Source: Candidatus Fredericiella danica (lineage in GTDB: Bacteria; Chloroflexota; Anaerolineae; Caldilineales; Caldilineaceae). Taken from it: 64,000 nt of DNA. Positions 25,840 through 36,025 of this stretch are shown one piece after another (the stretch's first letter is position 1; each line of letters begins with the position of its first letter). The notes under the pieces were generated by a model that was given only the letters and a program-made list of their open reading frames with translations, did no database searches and was not told the DNA's origin. The stretch spans positions 62,001 through 126,000 of the forward strand of contig JADJPH010000101.1 in assembly GCA_016713335.1 (NCBI GenBank), written 5' to 3'. A program made the position numbers and the translations under genes.

Positions 25840-27753
25840 ATGTCGCGCTCCCGCCCTTCCCTTGCGATTTCGATTGCGCTGGTGCTACTCACCGTCGCCG
25901 CGATCATTTCTGCCTGCCGCCCCGTTACCGGTACGGAATCTCTCGGACTCCTGGTCCAGGTGACCAGTGTGGCAGATGCACCTACGCCGCCCTCGCTCAG
26001 CAGCCTCTTTCCGGGCAACTCCGGACTCCTGGCCCCAGTCGCAACCCAGCCACCACCGACACCCCCAGTGGTCACGCTGCCCGCAGCAACACCGACGCCA
26101 GAAATCTTGAACGGTCCGGTATCAGTCGCCATTGGCGCGAGCGTGCCGGAAACATGGTCTGCGCCAGTCTTGCGAAAGCTCAAGAGTGTCAGTGAGGTCC
26201 AGACCAGTTCGGGCCCCCAACCGCTGAGCGTCCTTGATCAGCCGGACAGCGCCGGCGCCCAGGTCAAGATGATGCCCGGAAACCAGGCAACCCATGCGGT
26301 CGCAACGCATGTTTTGGCGGCAGTTGCGCCCTTTGCCACCGTGGCAGACGACATTGCCTTTGCCGAGCTCCAGGAGCGTTGGCGCAACGCCACGGATGGC
26401 GATCTGTTTGTCACGCCGGAAGCCGCGCCGTGGTTTGAGGCGATCTTGGGTCCCAACGGCAACGCATCGTCAATCGTTGCACGTGACGAGCTGTTGGCAC
26501 GACTGGAGGCTGCGCCCGGCAGCCTTGGCGTCGTCAGTTTTGGCCAGATCGATCCCCGCTTCAAAGTGATGACCGTTGACGGCGCCAATGTGCTCTCCAA
26601 TCGATTTGTGGCGCAAGCTTACCCATTGGCAGCCAGCCTCACCGTCGAGGGAGCGGGCGGCTCAGTGATCGCCCCGCTGCTGCAGGAAGTCATCCAGCCG
26701 GCAACCAACCGGGACGCCTCGAAACTCACCCAGTTGCTCATGACCGGCGTCACGGCCATGTCGCGTGTGACCGCCGTCAAGATGGACCGGAATGGCTACG
26801 ATTATCCAGCACGCGTCATCTCAGACGTCTTTGCTGCGGCGGACATCACCCATGTGTCCAATGAAGTGCCTTTCCTGGATGACTGTGTCGCCAACCCGGC
26901 CGAGAACAATCTGATCCTGTGCAGCGACACCGACTATTGGGCTGCACTGGCGGCACTGGGCACCGATATCGTTGGCTTAAGCGGCAACCATGTCAACGAC
27001 TTTGGACGTGATGGGGCGCGCCGATCGATCGGCTGGTATCGGGATCAGGGTATCCCGATCTACGGCAGTGGGCTCACCGTTAATGAGGCCTGTGCCCCTC
27101 TGCTCTGGGAGGACCACGGCAATACGTTTGCGTTTATCGCCGCGTTGGCATTTGATCCACCGGGTGCGTGGGCCTCAACGACTGAGCCTGGCGCATGCTA
27201 CTACTATGACAACAAACAGCTCATTCTAGACATGGTGCGTGATCTGTCGAACAAGGCGGACATTGTGGCCGTCGAGCTTCAACACCAGGAAACCTATGAG
27301 CCTTATCCGATCCCCCTCCAAATTGAGGAGTTCCGCGAACTGCGCAATGCAGGCGCAGACATTGTGACCGGGGTGATGAGCCATGTCCCGCAGGCGCAGG
27401 AGCCATACAGCGAGAATGACCCCGGCGGCGCCGGCATGATCACGTATGGTCTTGGTAATCTTTTCTTTGACCAGATGTGGAGTTGGGAAACGCGCACGGA
27501 ATTGGCAGCCCGCCATACCCTCTATGACGGCAAACTGATCAGCGCTGAACTGCTGACGATGGTGCTGGAGGACTTTGCGCAGCCCCGCTGGGCAAAGCCG
27601 GACGAGCGTGCCGATATCCTGAAGCGCATTTTCGCCGCTGCACCCGATCGTCCCAGGAATAAAGTGGGCCTATCCGTTGACAAATCCTGCGTTGTGTATT
27701 TGAGGAGAGTCCAGAACCAATGCGTATTCTCATTATCGGTGGCTCCGGCCTGA
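25840..27753 (+). CDS. CapA-like metallophosphatase-fold lipoprotein with N-terminal PstS-like part
   Basis: About 638 residues. The N-terminus has a lipoprotein signal (ALVLLTVAAIISAC, Cys at about residue 26 of the mature start region), so it is anchored outside the membrane. Residues 110-310 resemble a phosphate-binding-protein-like domain (VAPFATVADDI, PGSLGVVSFGQIDPRFKV). The remainder is the PGA_cap/CapA fold: SNEVPFLDDC, GLSGNHVNDFGRDGARRSIG and VTGVMSHVPQAQEPY, with ITYGLGNLFFDQ. The usual first motif TGDVM reads TGVTAM, so one metal ligand is missing. The last 17 codons (from VGLSVDK) overlap the next gene's start and look unreal; the original end is probably near 27662. ATG chosen after AAAGGA. 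Confidence 0.75.
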   Translation: MSRSRPSLAISIALVLLTVAAIISACRPVTGTESLGLLVQVTSVADAPTPPSLSSLFPGNSGLLAPVATQPPPTPPVVTLPAATPTPEILNGPVSVAIGASVPETWSAPVLRKLKSVSEVQTSSGPQPLSVLDQPDSAGAQVKMMPGNQATHAVATHVLAAVAPFATVADDIAFAELQERWRNATDGDLFVTPEAAPWFEAILGPNGNASSIVARDELLARLEAAPGSLGVVSFGQIDPRFKVMTVDGANVLSNRFVAQAYPLAASLTVEGAGGSVIAPLLQEVIQPATNRDASKLTQLLMTGVTAMSRVTAVKMDRNGYDYPARVISDVFAAADITHVSNEVPFLDDCVANPAENNLILCSDTDYWAALAALGTDIVGLSGNHVNDFGRDGARRSIGWYRDQGIPIYGSGLTVNEACAPLLWEDHGNTFAFIAALAFDPPGAWASTTEPGACYYYDNKQLILDMVRDLSNKADIVAVELQHQETYEPYPIPLQIEEFRELRNAGADIVTGVMSHVPQAQEPYSENDPGGAGMITYGLGNLFFDQMWSWETRTELAARHTLYDGKLISAELLTMVLEDFAQPRWAKPDERADILKRIFAAAPDRPRNKVGLSVDKSCVVYLRRVQNQCVFSLSVAPA

Positions 27754-28590
27754 TCAGCACACCCATCACCCGCTTCCTCCTGGCGCGGCGATGAAGTAGT
27801 TCTCTACAATCGCAGCCAGACGCCGCTCCGCGCAGAGGGGAAGGTCACGCAAATCTCAGGTGATCGCAAAGATCACGCAACGTTCGAGCAGCAGATGACA
27901 GCGGCAGGACACTTCGACGCGGTCATTGATATGATCTGTTACCTGCCGGAAGAAGCCGATAGCGATGTACGCGCGTTCCGAGGCCGCTGCGACCATCTGA
28001 TTTTCTGCAGCACGGTGGACGTCTACAGCAAACCGGCCCACCACTATCCCTACTGCGAAGACGAACCGCGCAACGCCATCAGTCTCTACGGGCAGAATAA
28101 AGTCAAGTGCGAGGACATCTTCCTGGCGGCCCATGCCCGCGGCGACTTTCCGGTCACGATCATCCGGCCCGCCATGACCTATGGCGAAGGCGGCGTCATT
28201 GTCCACACCTTTGGCTGGAACACAACCTATCTAGACCGGATTCGCAAGGGCAAACCGATCGTGGTGCCGGGAGACGGACAGTCGCTGTGGGTCACGTGCC
28301 ACGTCGACGATGTGGCGCGGGCATTTGTCGCCGCGATCGGCAATGCACGGGCGTTCGGCAAAGCCTACCACACCACCGGCGACGAATGGCTGACCTGGGA
28401 CCAGTTCCACCAGGGGGTGGCACGTGCACTCGGAGCGCCCGCGCCGCGGCTGGTGCATATCCCCTCAGACCTCCTTGCGATCATCTCCCCGGACGCAGCG
28501 GCGATCACGACCAGCAACTTCCAGTACAGCAACATCTATGACAACGCAGCGGCGCGCGCAGATTTGGATTTTCGCCAGACGATCCTTTAG
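27720..28590 (+). CDS. NAD-dependent epimerase/reductase-like protein (frame break)
   Basis: About 290 residues of the extended SDR family. Start ATG at 27720 with GAGGAG upstream: MRILIIGGSGLISTPITRFL, with the Rossmann glycines GGSGLIS. One G is missing near 27788, since LLAR must continue as GDEVVLYNRSQTPLR. Then VIDMICYLPEEADSDVRAFR, FCSTVDVYSKPAHHYPY and the long GQNKVKCEDIF replacing the classical Y-x-x-x-K are typical of the atypical CSP41/NAD-epimerase group. WVTCHVDDVARAFVAAIG is the usual later motif. The C-terminus ends at FRQTIL, about 30 residues earlier than relatives, against the convergent methyltransferase gene. Substrate unknown. Confidence 0.8.
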
Positions 28591-28613
28591 CTCGCCACCA
28601 GGGCGAAAACCGC

Positions 28614-29363
28614 CTATACACTCTCGTGCGCTGGTTTTCGCGCCCAGAGCAACGTATAACGTGACACACACGGCACGGGGCCGGCCACAAGGTCGGCCTC
28701 GAGTTTTGCCAGGCCCCGCGCAAAGACCTCATCCGGCAGGAGCTGCAGCGAGGAAAACGCTCGGACACGATACGTTGCGGCCGATTCAAGGGAATAGGCA
28801 TACTCGACCGTCTCTTCACGCAGGTCGATAAAGCCGGCAGCTACCAGCCACCCGAGCAATTCGGCGATCGGATGATACCGCTGCAACTCAAGAGCAACCG
28901 TCTCCGGCCAATAGACCGCCAGCGGGCAGCGCGTCGCAATGATGCGTTCTGAATCGGTCGCAACCGCAAATAGACCCTGCGGCGCCAGGACTCGGTACGC
29001 CTCCCGAATCATGGTTGCGGCGTCGCGCACATGGTGAATGACATCGACGCAGTAGGTATAGTCAAATTCCCCGTCTACATAGGGCAGGTTCTCCCCGCGG
29101 CCTTCTTCAACGACGACCGCCGGCCACCGCGCGCGTGCTGCAGCGAGCATGGCGCTAGACGGATCAACTCCATAGGCGGCACAGCCGGTGGGCATTTGAA
29201 GGCGCCCGATGTAGTTGCAAGTGCCGCACCCAATCTCGAGCACGCGCGGAGCCAACCACTGCGGCGCCGGTGAGATGAGGCGCGCCAGCAGCAACGGATG
29301 GGCAGAGCGATTCTGTGCGTAATCGCCGGCAAGCACGTTGTAGTCTACTGAATTTGTCTCCAT
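28614..29363 (-). CDS. Class I SAM-dependent methyltransferase
   Basis: About 249 residues when started at METNSVDYNVLAGDYAQNR, preceded by a GGGGGC ribosome-binding stretch. Motif I is VLEIGCGTCNYIGRL (SAM glycine loop), the acidic end of strand 2 is YGVDPSSAMLAAAR, then ENLPYVDGEFDYTYCVDVIH, which is motif II/IV of the Methyltransf_11 group. The C-terminal half (WPETVALELQRYHPIAELLG) is the substrate part. It is convergent with the epimerase gene, with 23 bases between. Substrate cannot be predicted; family members methylate quinones, small acids or natural products. Confidence 0.85.
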   Translation of the reverse strand: METNSVDYNVLAGDYAQNRSAHPLLLARLISPAPQWLAPRVLEIGCGTCNYIGRLQMPTGCAAYGVDPSSAMLAAARARWPAVVVEEGRGENLPYVDGEFDYTYCVDVIHHVRDAATMIREAYRVLAPQGLFAVATDSERIIATRCPLAVYWPETVALELQRYHPIAELLGWLVAAGFIDLREETVEYAYSLESAATYRVRAFSSLQLLPDEVFARGLAKLEADLVAGPVPCVSRYTLLWARKPAHESV

Positions 29364-29408
29364 CTTCTGCCCCCTGCTGTGAACGACCACCTCCGGATTA
29401 AAGCCGCT

Positions 29409-30777
29409 TCAAAATGAGGACCGGCCGCCAGATTCACTGCCCGGCTCGTTCCCAGCTTCAAATACACCCTCTTCCACCAACGCTCGCTGGATCGCCTCCT
29501 CCCACATCGTAAACGACGACCCGGACCCCGGATGAAGCGCGTGATCGGCGCCGGTCCCACCTATGATATAGATGAAACCGACCCGACGCGTTGGGTCGAA
29601 GATCATCCCACTCAGCAACCCATATGCTTCGCCCAGGTGCCCCCAGAAGTGGTCGCCTGGCAGCCCACCGATCCGGTCGCCACCAGCGGCATCGTAGGCG
29701 CCGGTAAATTGCTGAAGACTCAGTCCCCACGCACGCATCAATCCCTGTGCGGTATCTCCATTCGAGGCACCGGCATCCCAGCGCCACCCCTCGGTCAGCA
29801 TCATTTGCACCGACTCTGGTTGCAGCAACTGCATATCTTGCCAACGACCTCGATTCATCAGCACCACCATCAACTTGGCAAGGTTACGCGCGGAGATGCG
29901 CAATCCCCCCTGCGGCGAGAAAATAGTGCCGTTGGCGCCAGGGGCATAGGCACTCTGCGGCAAAGGGTCCCTGGTCACGCCACCGAGTTCGCCCGTGTCC
30001 GGATTCTCGACACGGATCACCGCCGGTGGGCGCACACCCCGAAAATCGTCCACTTGCGGCGTCCATGGACCTCGCGGGGTCCAGACGCCGTCCTGCATGC
30101 GCCGGTACAACGTCGCCAACTGCGCAAGCGCTGCATCCGAAAGCGCCGCAACATTATAGCCGCCGTCGATGGCAAGTGGGGTGAAGACGGTGCGTTGCAT
30201 GAACTGGTCAAAGCGTTCACCGGAAATACGCTCAAGGATCGTCCCCAGGACACCGTAATTGAGATTCGAGTACGCAAAATAGCGACCTGGCGCACAGTCA
30301 ACACTGCCAGTCGGCCCTGCAAAGTGGGCGCCCCCCTCATAGAACCGTCCGTCCGTATCAAAAAATTCCCGCAACGTATATGGTGCGGGAATACTATACG
30401 CGGAGCCATCACGCAGCGACGAGGTGTGGAGCAACAGTTGGCGAACGGTAATCGGCGAGAGGGGGTAATGTGGGTTTCGCAGCGGGAAGCCAAGATAATC
30501 GCTAACGTCGCGATCCAGGTCTAGCCGTTGGGCTTCAACCAACGTCATGGCACCAATCGTCGCCACGGTCTTTGAAATGGACGCGATGCGAAAGAGGTGT
30601 CGCCCGTAACGGGTAGTGCTTGCGTAGGATCGCCAGGGTCAATCCAGAGCCACCGGTGCAGTGCTCATACACAGTGCGCTCGCCAGCCACAGCGATCACC
30701 GCTAGCCCTGACAATTCCGCACCCGGCGTATCTACGATGGCGGCGAGGCGGGCGTCCAGTCGTACTCGATCAACCAT
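29409..30777 (-). CDS. Beta-lactamase-fold serine hydrolase (one or two frame breaks)
   Basis: About 455 residues. Class C beta-lactamase/DD-peptidase-like active site: S-I-S-K in FRIASISKTVATIGAMT (catalytic Ser and Lys), Y-S-N in YFAYSNLNYGVLG, and a later DHFWGHLGEAYGL segment at the H/K-x-G position. SPITVRQLLLHTSSLRDG is the usual second helix. The N-terminus (MVDRVRLDARLAAIVDTPGA) is read in another frame; the break lies between 30600 and 30660. No signal peptide or membrane segment is seen. Such proteins are esterases, D-aminopeptidases or peptidoglycan-tailoring enzymes; the motif alone cannot tell. Confidence 0.8.
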
Positions 30778-30807
30778 GGTGGCAACCGCTCGCCCGGTTC
30801 ACTGCGC

Positions 30808-31873
30808 CTATAACACCAGGCAATTCTCGCGCAAGAAATAGACGGTCAGATCCGAGCCGATTTCGGGCACGGCCAGATGCGGGTTATTGAATTCATCCAC
30901 GAGCAACAACGCATCGCCCAGGCGTAGATGGATACGCACGACCGAGCCGTGAAATGCAACAAGTTCAACGCGCCCGGTCAAGCGGTTCTCATCGGCGCGC
31001 CCCGTGCTGTCTGGATTGAACAATTCCGGGACGCAACGCGATTTGTGCGGTTTCGCCGGCAGCATGGTTAACCAGAGGCCTGCCGGTGAAGAAAGTCTGG
31101 CCATCGACCTGGATGGCGCCCGTGGCAGGATCGATGACTTTCACCTTCAACAGATTCAATGTGCCCACGAAACTGGCAACGAATTCTGTCGTTGGAAAGT
31201 TGTAGATTTCAAAAGGAGGTCCCACCTGTTCGATGAGACCACGATTCATCACGACCACGCGATCGGACAGCGAAAGCGCTTCCTCCTGATCGTGGGTCAC
31301 GTAGACGGTCGTGATGCCAAGCTGGCGCTGAATGGAACGGATTTCGTTGCGCAGCGAAAGCCTGATCTTGGCGTCAAGCGCAGACAATGGTTCATCCAGC
31401 AGCAACAATTGTGGTCGAATCGCGATGGCCCTGGCAAGCGCCACGCGCTGTTGCTGTCCGCCGGACAGTTGATATGGGTAACGGTTGCCCAATTCCTCCA
31501 GTTTGATGAGCGCCAGCATTTCGCCCACCCGCTCCTTGATTTCAGGCTTGGATTTACCACCCACCTTCAACCCAAAACCGATGTTGTCAGCCACATTCAT
31601 GTTTGGGAACAGCGCATAGGATTGAAACACCATTCCGATGTTGCGCTGATTCGGCCGGATCGGCGTGATATCGCGGCCATCCATGACGATGGAGCCTGAG
31701 GTGGCAGTTTCAAAACCGGCGATCATACGGAGTGTCGTCGTCTTGCCACAGCCGCTTGGGCCGAGAAACGAGACAAACTCGCCCGCATTTACATTGAGAT
31801 TGAAGTCCTCGACTGCGGGAGTCTGTGCATTGGGAAAGACCTTGCGGACGTTGGTGAGTTCTAGAAAAGCCAT
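30808..31873 (-). CDS. ABC importer ATP-binding subunit (PotA/FbpC type, frame break)
   Basis: About 354 residues. Walker A GPSGCGKTT, Q-loop VFQSYALFPNM, signature LSGGQQQRVALARAI, Walker B LLLLDEPLSALD and H-loop YVTHDQEEALSL are all intact. A TOBE domain follows (GRVELVAFHGSVVRIHLRLG). Near 31020 a frame break separates the two: IALRP must continue as ELFNPDSTGRADENRLTG. It powers uptake through the two permeases encoded just upstream. The spermidine/putrescine-iron-phosphonate group of importers uses this kind of ATPase. It is the last gene of the four-gene operon. Confidence 0.9.
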
Positions 31874-31918
31874 GGCAACTCTTATGAAAACTTGCTCGAA
31901 TGGTGTTGATGCAAACGA

Positions 31919-32734
31919 CTAATGCGCCCCGGTGAGTGGACCGCGCTTTGAACCCCGCGTGACCAAATCAATCAGTCCCATCGCCAGCCAGGTCAGGGCA
32001 AAGCTGATAATGGTCAGCGCCGCAGGCTCATAGGCTTTGTGGTTGCCCAGCAGCGCAAGGTATGGGCCAAACGCCGGTCTGGCCAGGAAAGTGGCAATGG
32101 TCAACTCGCCGACGACAATCGCAAATGTGAGCAGCGCGCCGCTGAGAAGCGCGCTGCGCAAATTGGGGATAATGATCCGCCAGAGAATAGTGCCCCAACC
32201 CGCGCCCAGACTCTGGGCGGCTTCGGTCAGCACGCGCACATCCATGGCGCGCAGCCCATTGTCAACCGCACGGTACATGTAGGGCAAGGAGAGCACCACA
32301 TAAGCCATCACAAGCAGGAAATCGGTGCTCAATGCCGAGGTGGTCAGCGCCGGGAAGACCGGCACACCAAAGATCGTGACCGGGCGCCCAAAGGTCTTGA
32401 TCAACCCAAAGACAAGGACAATCGCCGGTATTACAAATGGCAACAAAGTCACAAATTCGACTGCCGGACGCCACGAGGGCACGCGCAGTTGCACCCAGTA
32501 TGCGGTCGGCACCACCAGCAGCAGGCTCACGATAATGGTGCAAACCGCCATGACATTCGAGAACAAAAATGTTTCCAGGAATTTTGGATCGGCGAACGCA
32601 GATTGATAGGCAGACAAACTCAAAACGCCGCGCGACTTCTGCAGCGAGAAGATAAAAGTGCCAAAGAGGGGCAGCACAAAATAGAGAATGCCGAAGATGT
32701 AGATAATCCATGCCACCCAGGCTACTTTTCGCAT
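31919..32734 (-). CDS. ABC importer permease 2 (PotC/FbpB-like)
   Basis: Intact, 271 residues with six predicted membrane helices. The cytoplasmic EAA loop that docks to the ATPase is present: TEAAQSLGAGWGTILWRIII, then P-N-L-R. The helices VTLLPFVIPAIVLVFGLIKT and LLTFAIVVGELTIATFL are usual for the family. Start ATG lies 9 bases downstream of the first permease's stop codon, so translation is likely coupled. The gap to the ATPase gene is 45 bases. Confidence 0.88.
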   Translation of the reverse strand: MRKVAWVAWIIYIFGILYFVLPLFGTFIFSLQKSRGVLSLSAYQSAFADPKFLETFLFSNVMAVCTIIVSLLLVVPTAYWVQLRVPSWRPAVEFVTLLPFVIPAIVLVFGLIKTFGRPVTIFGVPVFPALTTSALSTDFLLVMAYVVLSLPYMYRAVDNGLRAMDVRVLTEAAQSLGAGWGTILWRIIIPNLRSALLSGALLTFAIVVGELTIATFLARPAFGPYLALLGNHKAYEPAALTIISFALTWLAMGLIDLVTRGSKRGPLTGAH

Positions 32735-32743
32735 GGTTTCACC

Positions 32744-33616
32744 TCACCGCAGCCAGCGTTCTGAAATCCGTTGAAGATAGGTATAGCCGACCAACGACAC
32801 TGCCATGATCAACACCATGCCCAACGCCATTGCATACCCAAGATTGACATTGTGGAGCACATCGCCACGCATCTGTGCACCGATCTGAATCGTGATCAGA
32901 TTCAGCCGGCCGCCGGTTAACGCAAATGCCGTAGCGTAAGCCCCAAACGCATTTCCGAAAAGGAGCAGCATCGTCGCCAAAATCGAGGGTAACAACAGCG
33001 GGAATCCAACGCGCAGCCAATATTGAAAGGTGCTGGCGCCAAGATTCTCAGCCGCTTCGCGCCATTCCTTCTTCAATCCCTCAATTGCCGGCACCATAAT
33101 GAGCAGCATCAGGGGAAACTGGAAGTACATATAGGTCAAACTCAAACCGAGAAAGCTGTAAAGATTGAAGCCGAAACCATAGATGTCGAGACCAAGCCCC
33201 TTTAGCACCGCGGTGACAAAACCGGTGCGCCCCAGCGTATTCACAAATGCAAAGGCAAGGGTCACACCGGCAAAATTCGAAGCGACAGCCGCAAATGTCA
33301 ACGTAACCGGATACAGCCAACGCGGCAGGTTGCCGGACGCCCGCGAATACGCCAGCAAAAATCCAAGAATGCCGCCAAATATGGCCGTGACTGCACTGAT
33401 CCGGATGCTAAGCCAGTAGGACTCGGGAATCGGGGACTGGGTGAGACCCGTAATGTTCGCCAGCGTAAAATTACCCTGCCCATCCCGAAAGCTGTCGATA
33501 AACAGCGAAGTGGAAGGCAGTAGAATAAACAGAATGGCAAACAGAAAAAACGGCGTTAGCCCAAGCCACACCCAGGAGAAATGCCGCCGCGGCGCTGTCG
33601 AAATCGTTGTGGCCAT
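32744..33616 (-). CDS. ABC importer permease 1 (PotB-like)
   Basis: Intact, 290 residues with six to seven membrane helices. The EAA loop reads REAAENLGASTFQYWLRVGF, then P-L-L-L-P-S. The conserved end of the permease, FGNAFGAYATAFALTGGRLN, is characteristic of the spermidine/putrescine and Fe3+/aminoethylphosphonate branch. The first permease of the operon, it comes after the substrate-binding protein gene with a 98-base gap and immediately before permease 2. Confidence 0.88.
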   Translation of the reverse strand: MATTISTAPRRHFSWVWLGLTPFFLFAILFILLPSTSLFIDSFRDGQGNFTLANITGLTQSPIPESYWLSIRISAVTAIFGGILGFLLAYSRASGNLPRWLYPVTLTFAAVASNFAGVTLAFAFVNTLGRTGFVTAVLKGLGLDIYGFGFNLYSFLGLSLTYMYFQFPLMLLIMVPAIEGLKKEWREAAENLGASTFQYWLRVGFPLLLPSILATMLLLFGNAFGAYATAFALTGGRLNLITIQIGAQMRGDVLHNVNLGYAMALGMVLIMAVSLVGYTYLQRISERWLR

Positions 33617-33714
33617 GGGATCACCCGGTCGGACGCTGTTGCTGAGGATCGGAACTCGAAAATTGGTGGTCGAGATTGAGCATCTCGACCACCCGCTTAC
33701 AAAACAACCAGCCC

Positions 33715-34881
33715 TTACTGAGGAGGCGCCTGAACGTCAGCACCTACTGCAGAATCCCAGTTCTCGACAATGACCTGCTTGCCATCCACCAGTTGTTGCA
33801 CGGTGGGGAAGACGGCGCCGGTGACATCCGGCAGTTTCGCAGACAGTTCTTCCGGCACGACGCCACGGGCGCGGAGGTCTGCTTCCCGGATCGGGTGGCA
33901 ATAGCCCTTCATCCACTCCAACTGGCCTTCATCCGAATAGAGGTATTCCATCCACAATTTCGCCGCATTGGGATGTGGGGCGTAGGCGCTGATGGCCTGC
34001 ACATAGACGCCGGCAATGCGACCATCGGTCGGGACAACCACATCAACCGGTGGATTGCCTTCAAAGCTGTCGGCGCCGGCCAGGGCGTTGTAGTCCCAAG
34101 TAATGCGGACAGGCGTCTCACCCTTGGCAACCAACGCATTGTTGGAAATGGTCGGCACCAGGTTGCCCTTACTGTTCATTTGGGCGAAATACTCAAGACC
34201 CTTCGTCGGGTCTTCCAGCGTACCGCCGTTGGCGATGCTGGCGCCCTGCACAGACAGGATCGCCTGGTTCGAGGTACGAGGATCGCCAGAGAGCGCAACC
34301 TGCGCCTTGTACTCATCCTTCAGCAGATCAGCCCACGTCTGCGGCGAGTTCTGCACCACATCTTTATTGATCATGAAGGCCATGACGCCATAATAGTCGC
34401 CGTACCAGTAACCTTCTTCATCCTTGGCTTCGACCGGAATGGTGTCCCAGGTGGAGACCTTGTACGGCTGGAGCAGGCCTTCATCCTTGGCCTGTGGGCC
34501 AAAGGCGAAGCCGACGTCGATCACATCCGGCGCCTGCGGCCCCTTGTTGTCCTTGTTGGCCTTGATCGCCTCGATCTCGTCGCCTGAACCGGCATCCGGA
34601 TTCAGTTCGTTGACCTTCAGCCCATACTTGCCCTTGAATCCTTCGATGGCCCCGCCGTAGTTGCACCAGTCATGCGGCAACGCAATAACCGTCAATTCGC
34701 CTTCGGCCTGTGCGGCCTTGACCAACTCTTCCAACCCCGCGGGCACTTCCGCCGCCGCAGCCTCTGTGGCGGCCGGCTCGGCGGGCGCGGCTGCGGGCAC
34801 GGCCGCAGTGCAACCGGAGAGCACCAGGATGAGTGCGCCAACAAGCCCTATCTGCAGCAGCTTACGTATGCTGACCTTCAT
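33715..34881 (-). CDS. ABC importer substrate-binding lipoprotein
   Basis: Intact, 388 residues. Lipoprotein signal LVGALILVLSGC with the lipid-modified Cys24, then an Ala/Pro/Glu tether. The type-II periplasmic-binding fold starts at LVKAAQAEGELTVIALPHDW, and PDVIDVGFAFGPQAKDEGLL, then TWDTIPVEAKDEEGYWYGDY and VRITWDYNALAGADSFEGN fit the iron/thiamine/polyamine/aminoethylphosphonate group. The ligand is not decided: HDWCNYGG at the first binding loop is not one I can assign. It is the first gene of the operon, as expected for the most abundant subunit. Confidence 0.88.
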   Translation of the reverse strand: MKVSIRKLLQIGLVGALILVLSGCTAAVPAAAPAEPAATEAAAAEVPAGLEELVKAAQAEGELTVIALPHDWCNYGGAIEGFKGKYGLKVNELNPDAGSGDEIEAIKANKDNKGPQAPDVIDVGFAFGPQAKDEGLLQPYKVSTWDTIPVEAKDEEGYWYGDYYGVMAFMINKDVVQNSPQTWADLLKDEYKAQVALSGDPRTSNQAILSVQGASIANGGTLEDPTKGLEYFAQMNSKGNLVPTISNNALVAKGETPVRITWDYNALAGADSFEGNPPVDVVVPTDGRIAGVYVQAISAYAPHPNAAKLWMEYLYSDEGQLEWMKGYCHPIREADLRARGVVPEELSAKLPDVTGAVFPTVQQLVDGKQVIVENWDSAVGADVQAPPQ

Positions 34882-35048
34882 GCTTCCTCCTACGATCTGT
34901 CAATTGAAAATTGAGTAACGTGAGATGGTACGTCGGCGTTGTCGTGACCCGAGTGACGAAGTCGTTTCAGGTCATGAAGATATTTTTTACCACAAATAGG
35001 TTAAGTCGCGCCAACCGCATTATTCCCAGCTTGTTAACGTCTGGTAAA

Positions 35049-35078
35049 CAAAAAAAATCGCACGGTGCTCCGTGCGAT
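35049..35078 (-). terminator. Rho-independent terminator of the SIMPL gene
   Basis: On the minus strand ATCGCACGG-AGCA-CCGTGCGAT followed by seven or more T, 11 bases after the SIMPL-protein stop codon. A perfect 9-base stem with a 4-base loop. Confidence 0.9.
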
Positions 35079-35088
35079 CCCAATCTCC

Positions 35089-35886
35089 CTAATCTCTAAT
35101 CTCAATCCACCACTCATACACCATCTCCAATTGCAGGTTCAACCGCAATTGCCCCGGTTCGATGGGTGTCTCCGCGGCGGCTTTGTTCATTCCAGTCGCA
35201 TACTGCGTGAACTGATTGCTGTAAACGCCGCCGGTCGTGCCGATCACTTCGCTGATGCTGAGCAATTTTCCAACCTTGACGCCCGCCAACGAGGCAAGTT
35301 CTTCGGCGGTCGCACTGGCATTGCCAACGGCGATTTTGCGGGCAGCAGACCGGGCGGTGGTGGGGTCATCCAGCAGGAATTCAACGCCATAGATATTGTT
35401 GGCGCCGGCCGTGATGGCGGTGTCAAGCACCTGGCCTAAGGTGGCCAGGTCCCGCACCAGCACGGTCACGGTGTTCGAGACCCGATACTGCACCTGATTA
35501 TCCGGCAGGGGGCCATCGACGCCAAATCGTTCGGCATAAACACTGTACCCGGAGGTCTGGATATCCTCGTCTTTGATCCCGGCCTCCTTCAATGCCGCCA
35601 ATACCGCATCCGTTTGCACCTTGTTGGCGCCTGACGCCTCTTGGACGCTGGCATTGACAGTCTCAACACCAATATTGGCACGCGCGACATCAGGTTTGAT
35701 ATTGACGGTGCCATCACCCACGACCGTGATCGTGCGCAGTGCCGCCGGTGCGGCGGGCAGTGGATTGTCCTGCGCCTGTGCGGTGGATGGGTGCCCAACC
35801 CAGGGGCCGGCTGCCAGCGCACCCCCAAACAGAATTGCGGCGGCAACGGCCGCGGTCGTAACGATGCGGAGTGTACTACGGTTCAT
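35089..35886 (-). CDS. SIMPL-domain (DUF541) exported protein
   Basis: About 265 residues with the start at ATG 35886 (MNRSTLRIVTTAAVAAAILF) after GAGGAG. The signal peptide ends near TAQAQD. The domain is clear: LRTITVVGDGTVNIKPDVAR, ANIGVETVNASVQEA, then YSVYAERFG, YRVSNTVTVLVRDL, and GANNIYGVEFLLDDPT with ARKIAVGNASATAEELASLAGVKVG. DUF541 proteins are secreted or periplasmic, form multimers and have no defined reaction. Its own terminator lies directly downstream, so it is probably monocistronic. The upstream neighbour is the Memo-like gene, with 140 bases between. Confidence 0.88.
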   Translation of the reverse strand: MNRSTLRIVTTAAVAAAILFGGALAAGPWVGHPSTAQAQDNPLPAAPAALRTITVVGDGTVNIKPDVARANIGVETVNASVQEASGANKVQTDAVLAALKEAGIKDEDIQTSGYSVYAERFGVDGPLPDNQVQYRVSNTVTVLVRDLATLGQVLDTAITAGANNIYGVEFLLDDPTTARSAARKIAVGNASATAEELASLAGVKVGKLLSISEVIGTTGGVYSNQFTQYATGMNKAAAETPIEPGQLRLNLQLEMVYEWWIEIRD

Positions 35887-36025
35887 GGCTCTCAACTCCT
35901 CTTCAATGTGTGGCCCAACAACGGACCAACGAACGGCCTTCATGATTTGGCGAGTGCATTCGTATCACGCCCGCCAAACTCAACGACGGCAGGGGAGCTT
36001 CGAATGTTCCGTCGAGATCGGTGCT

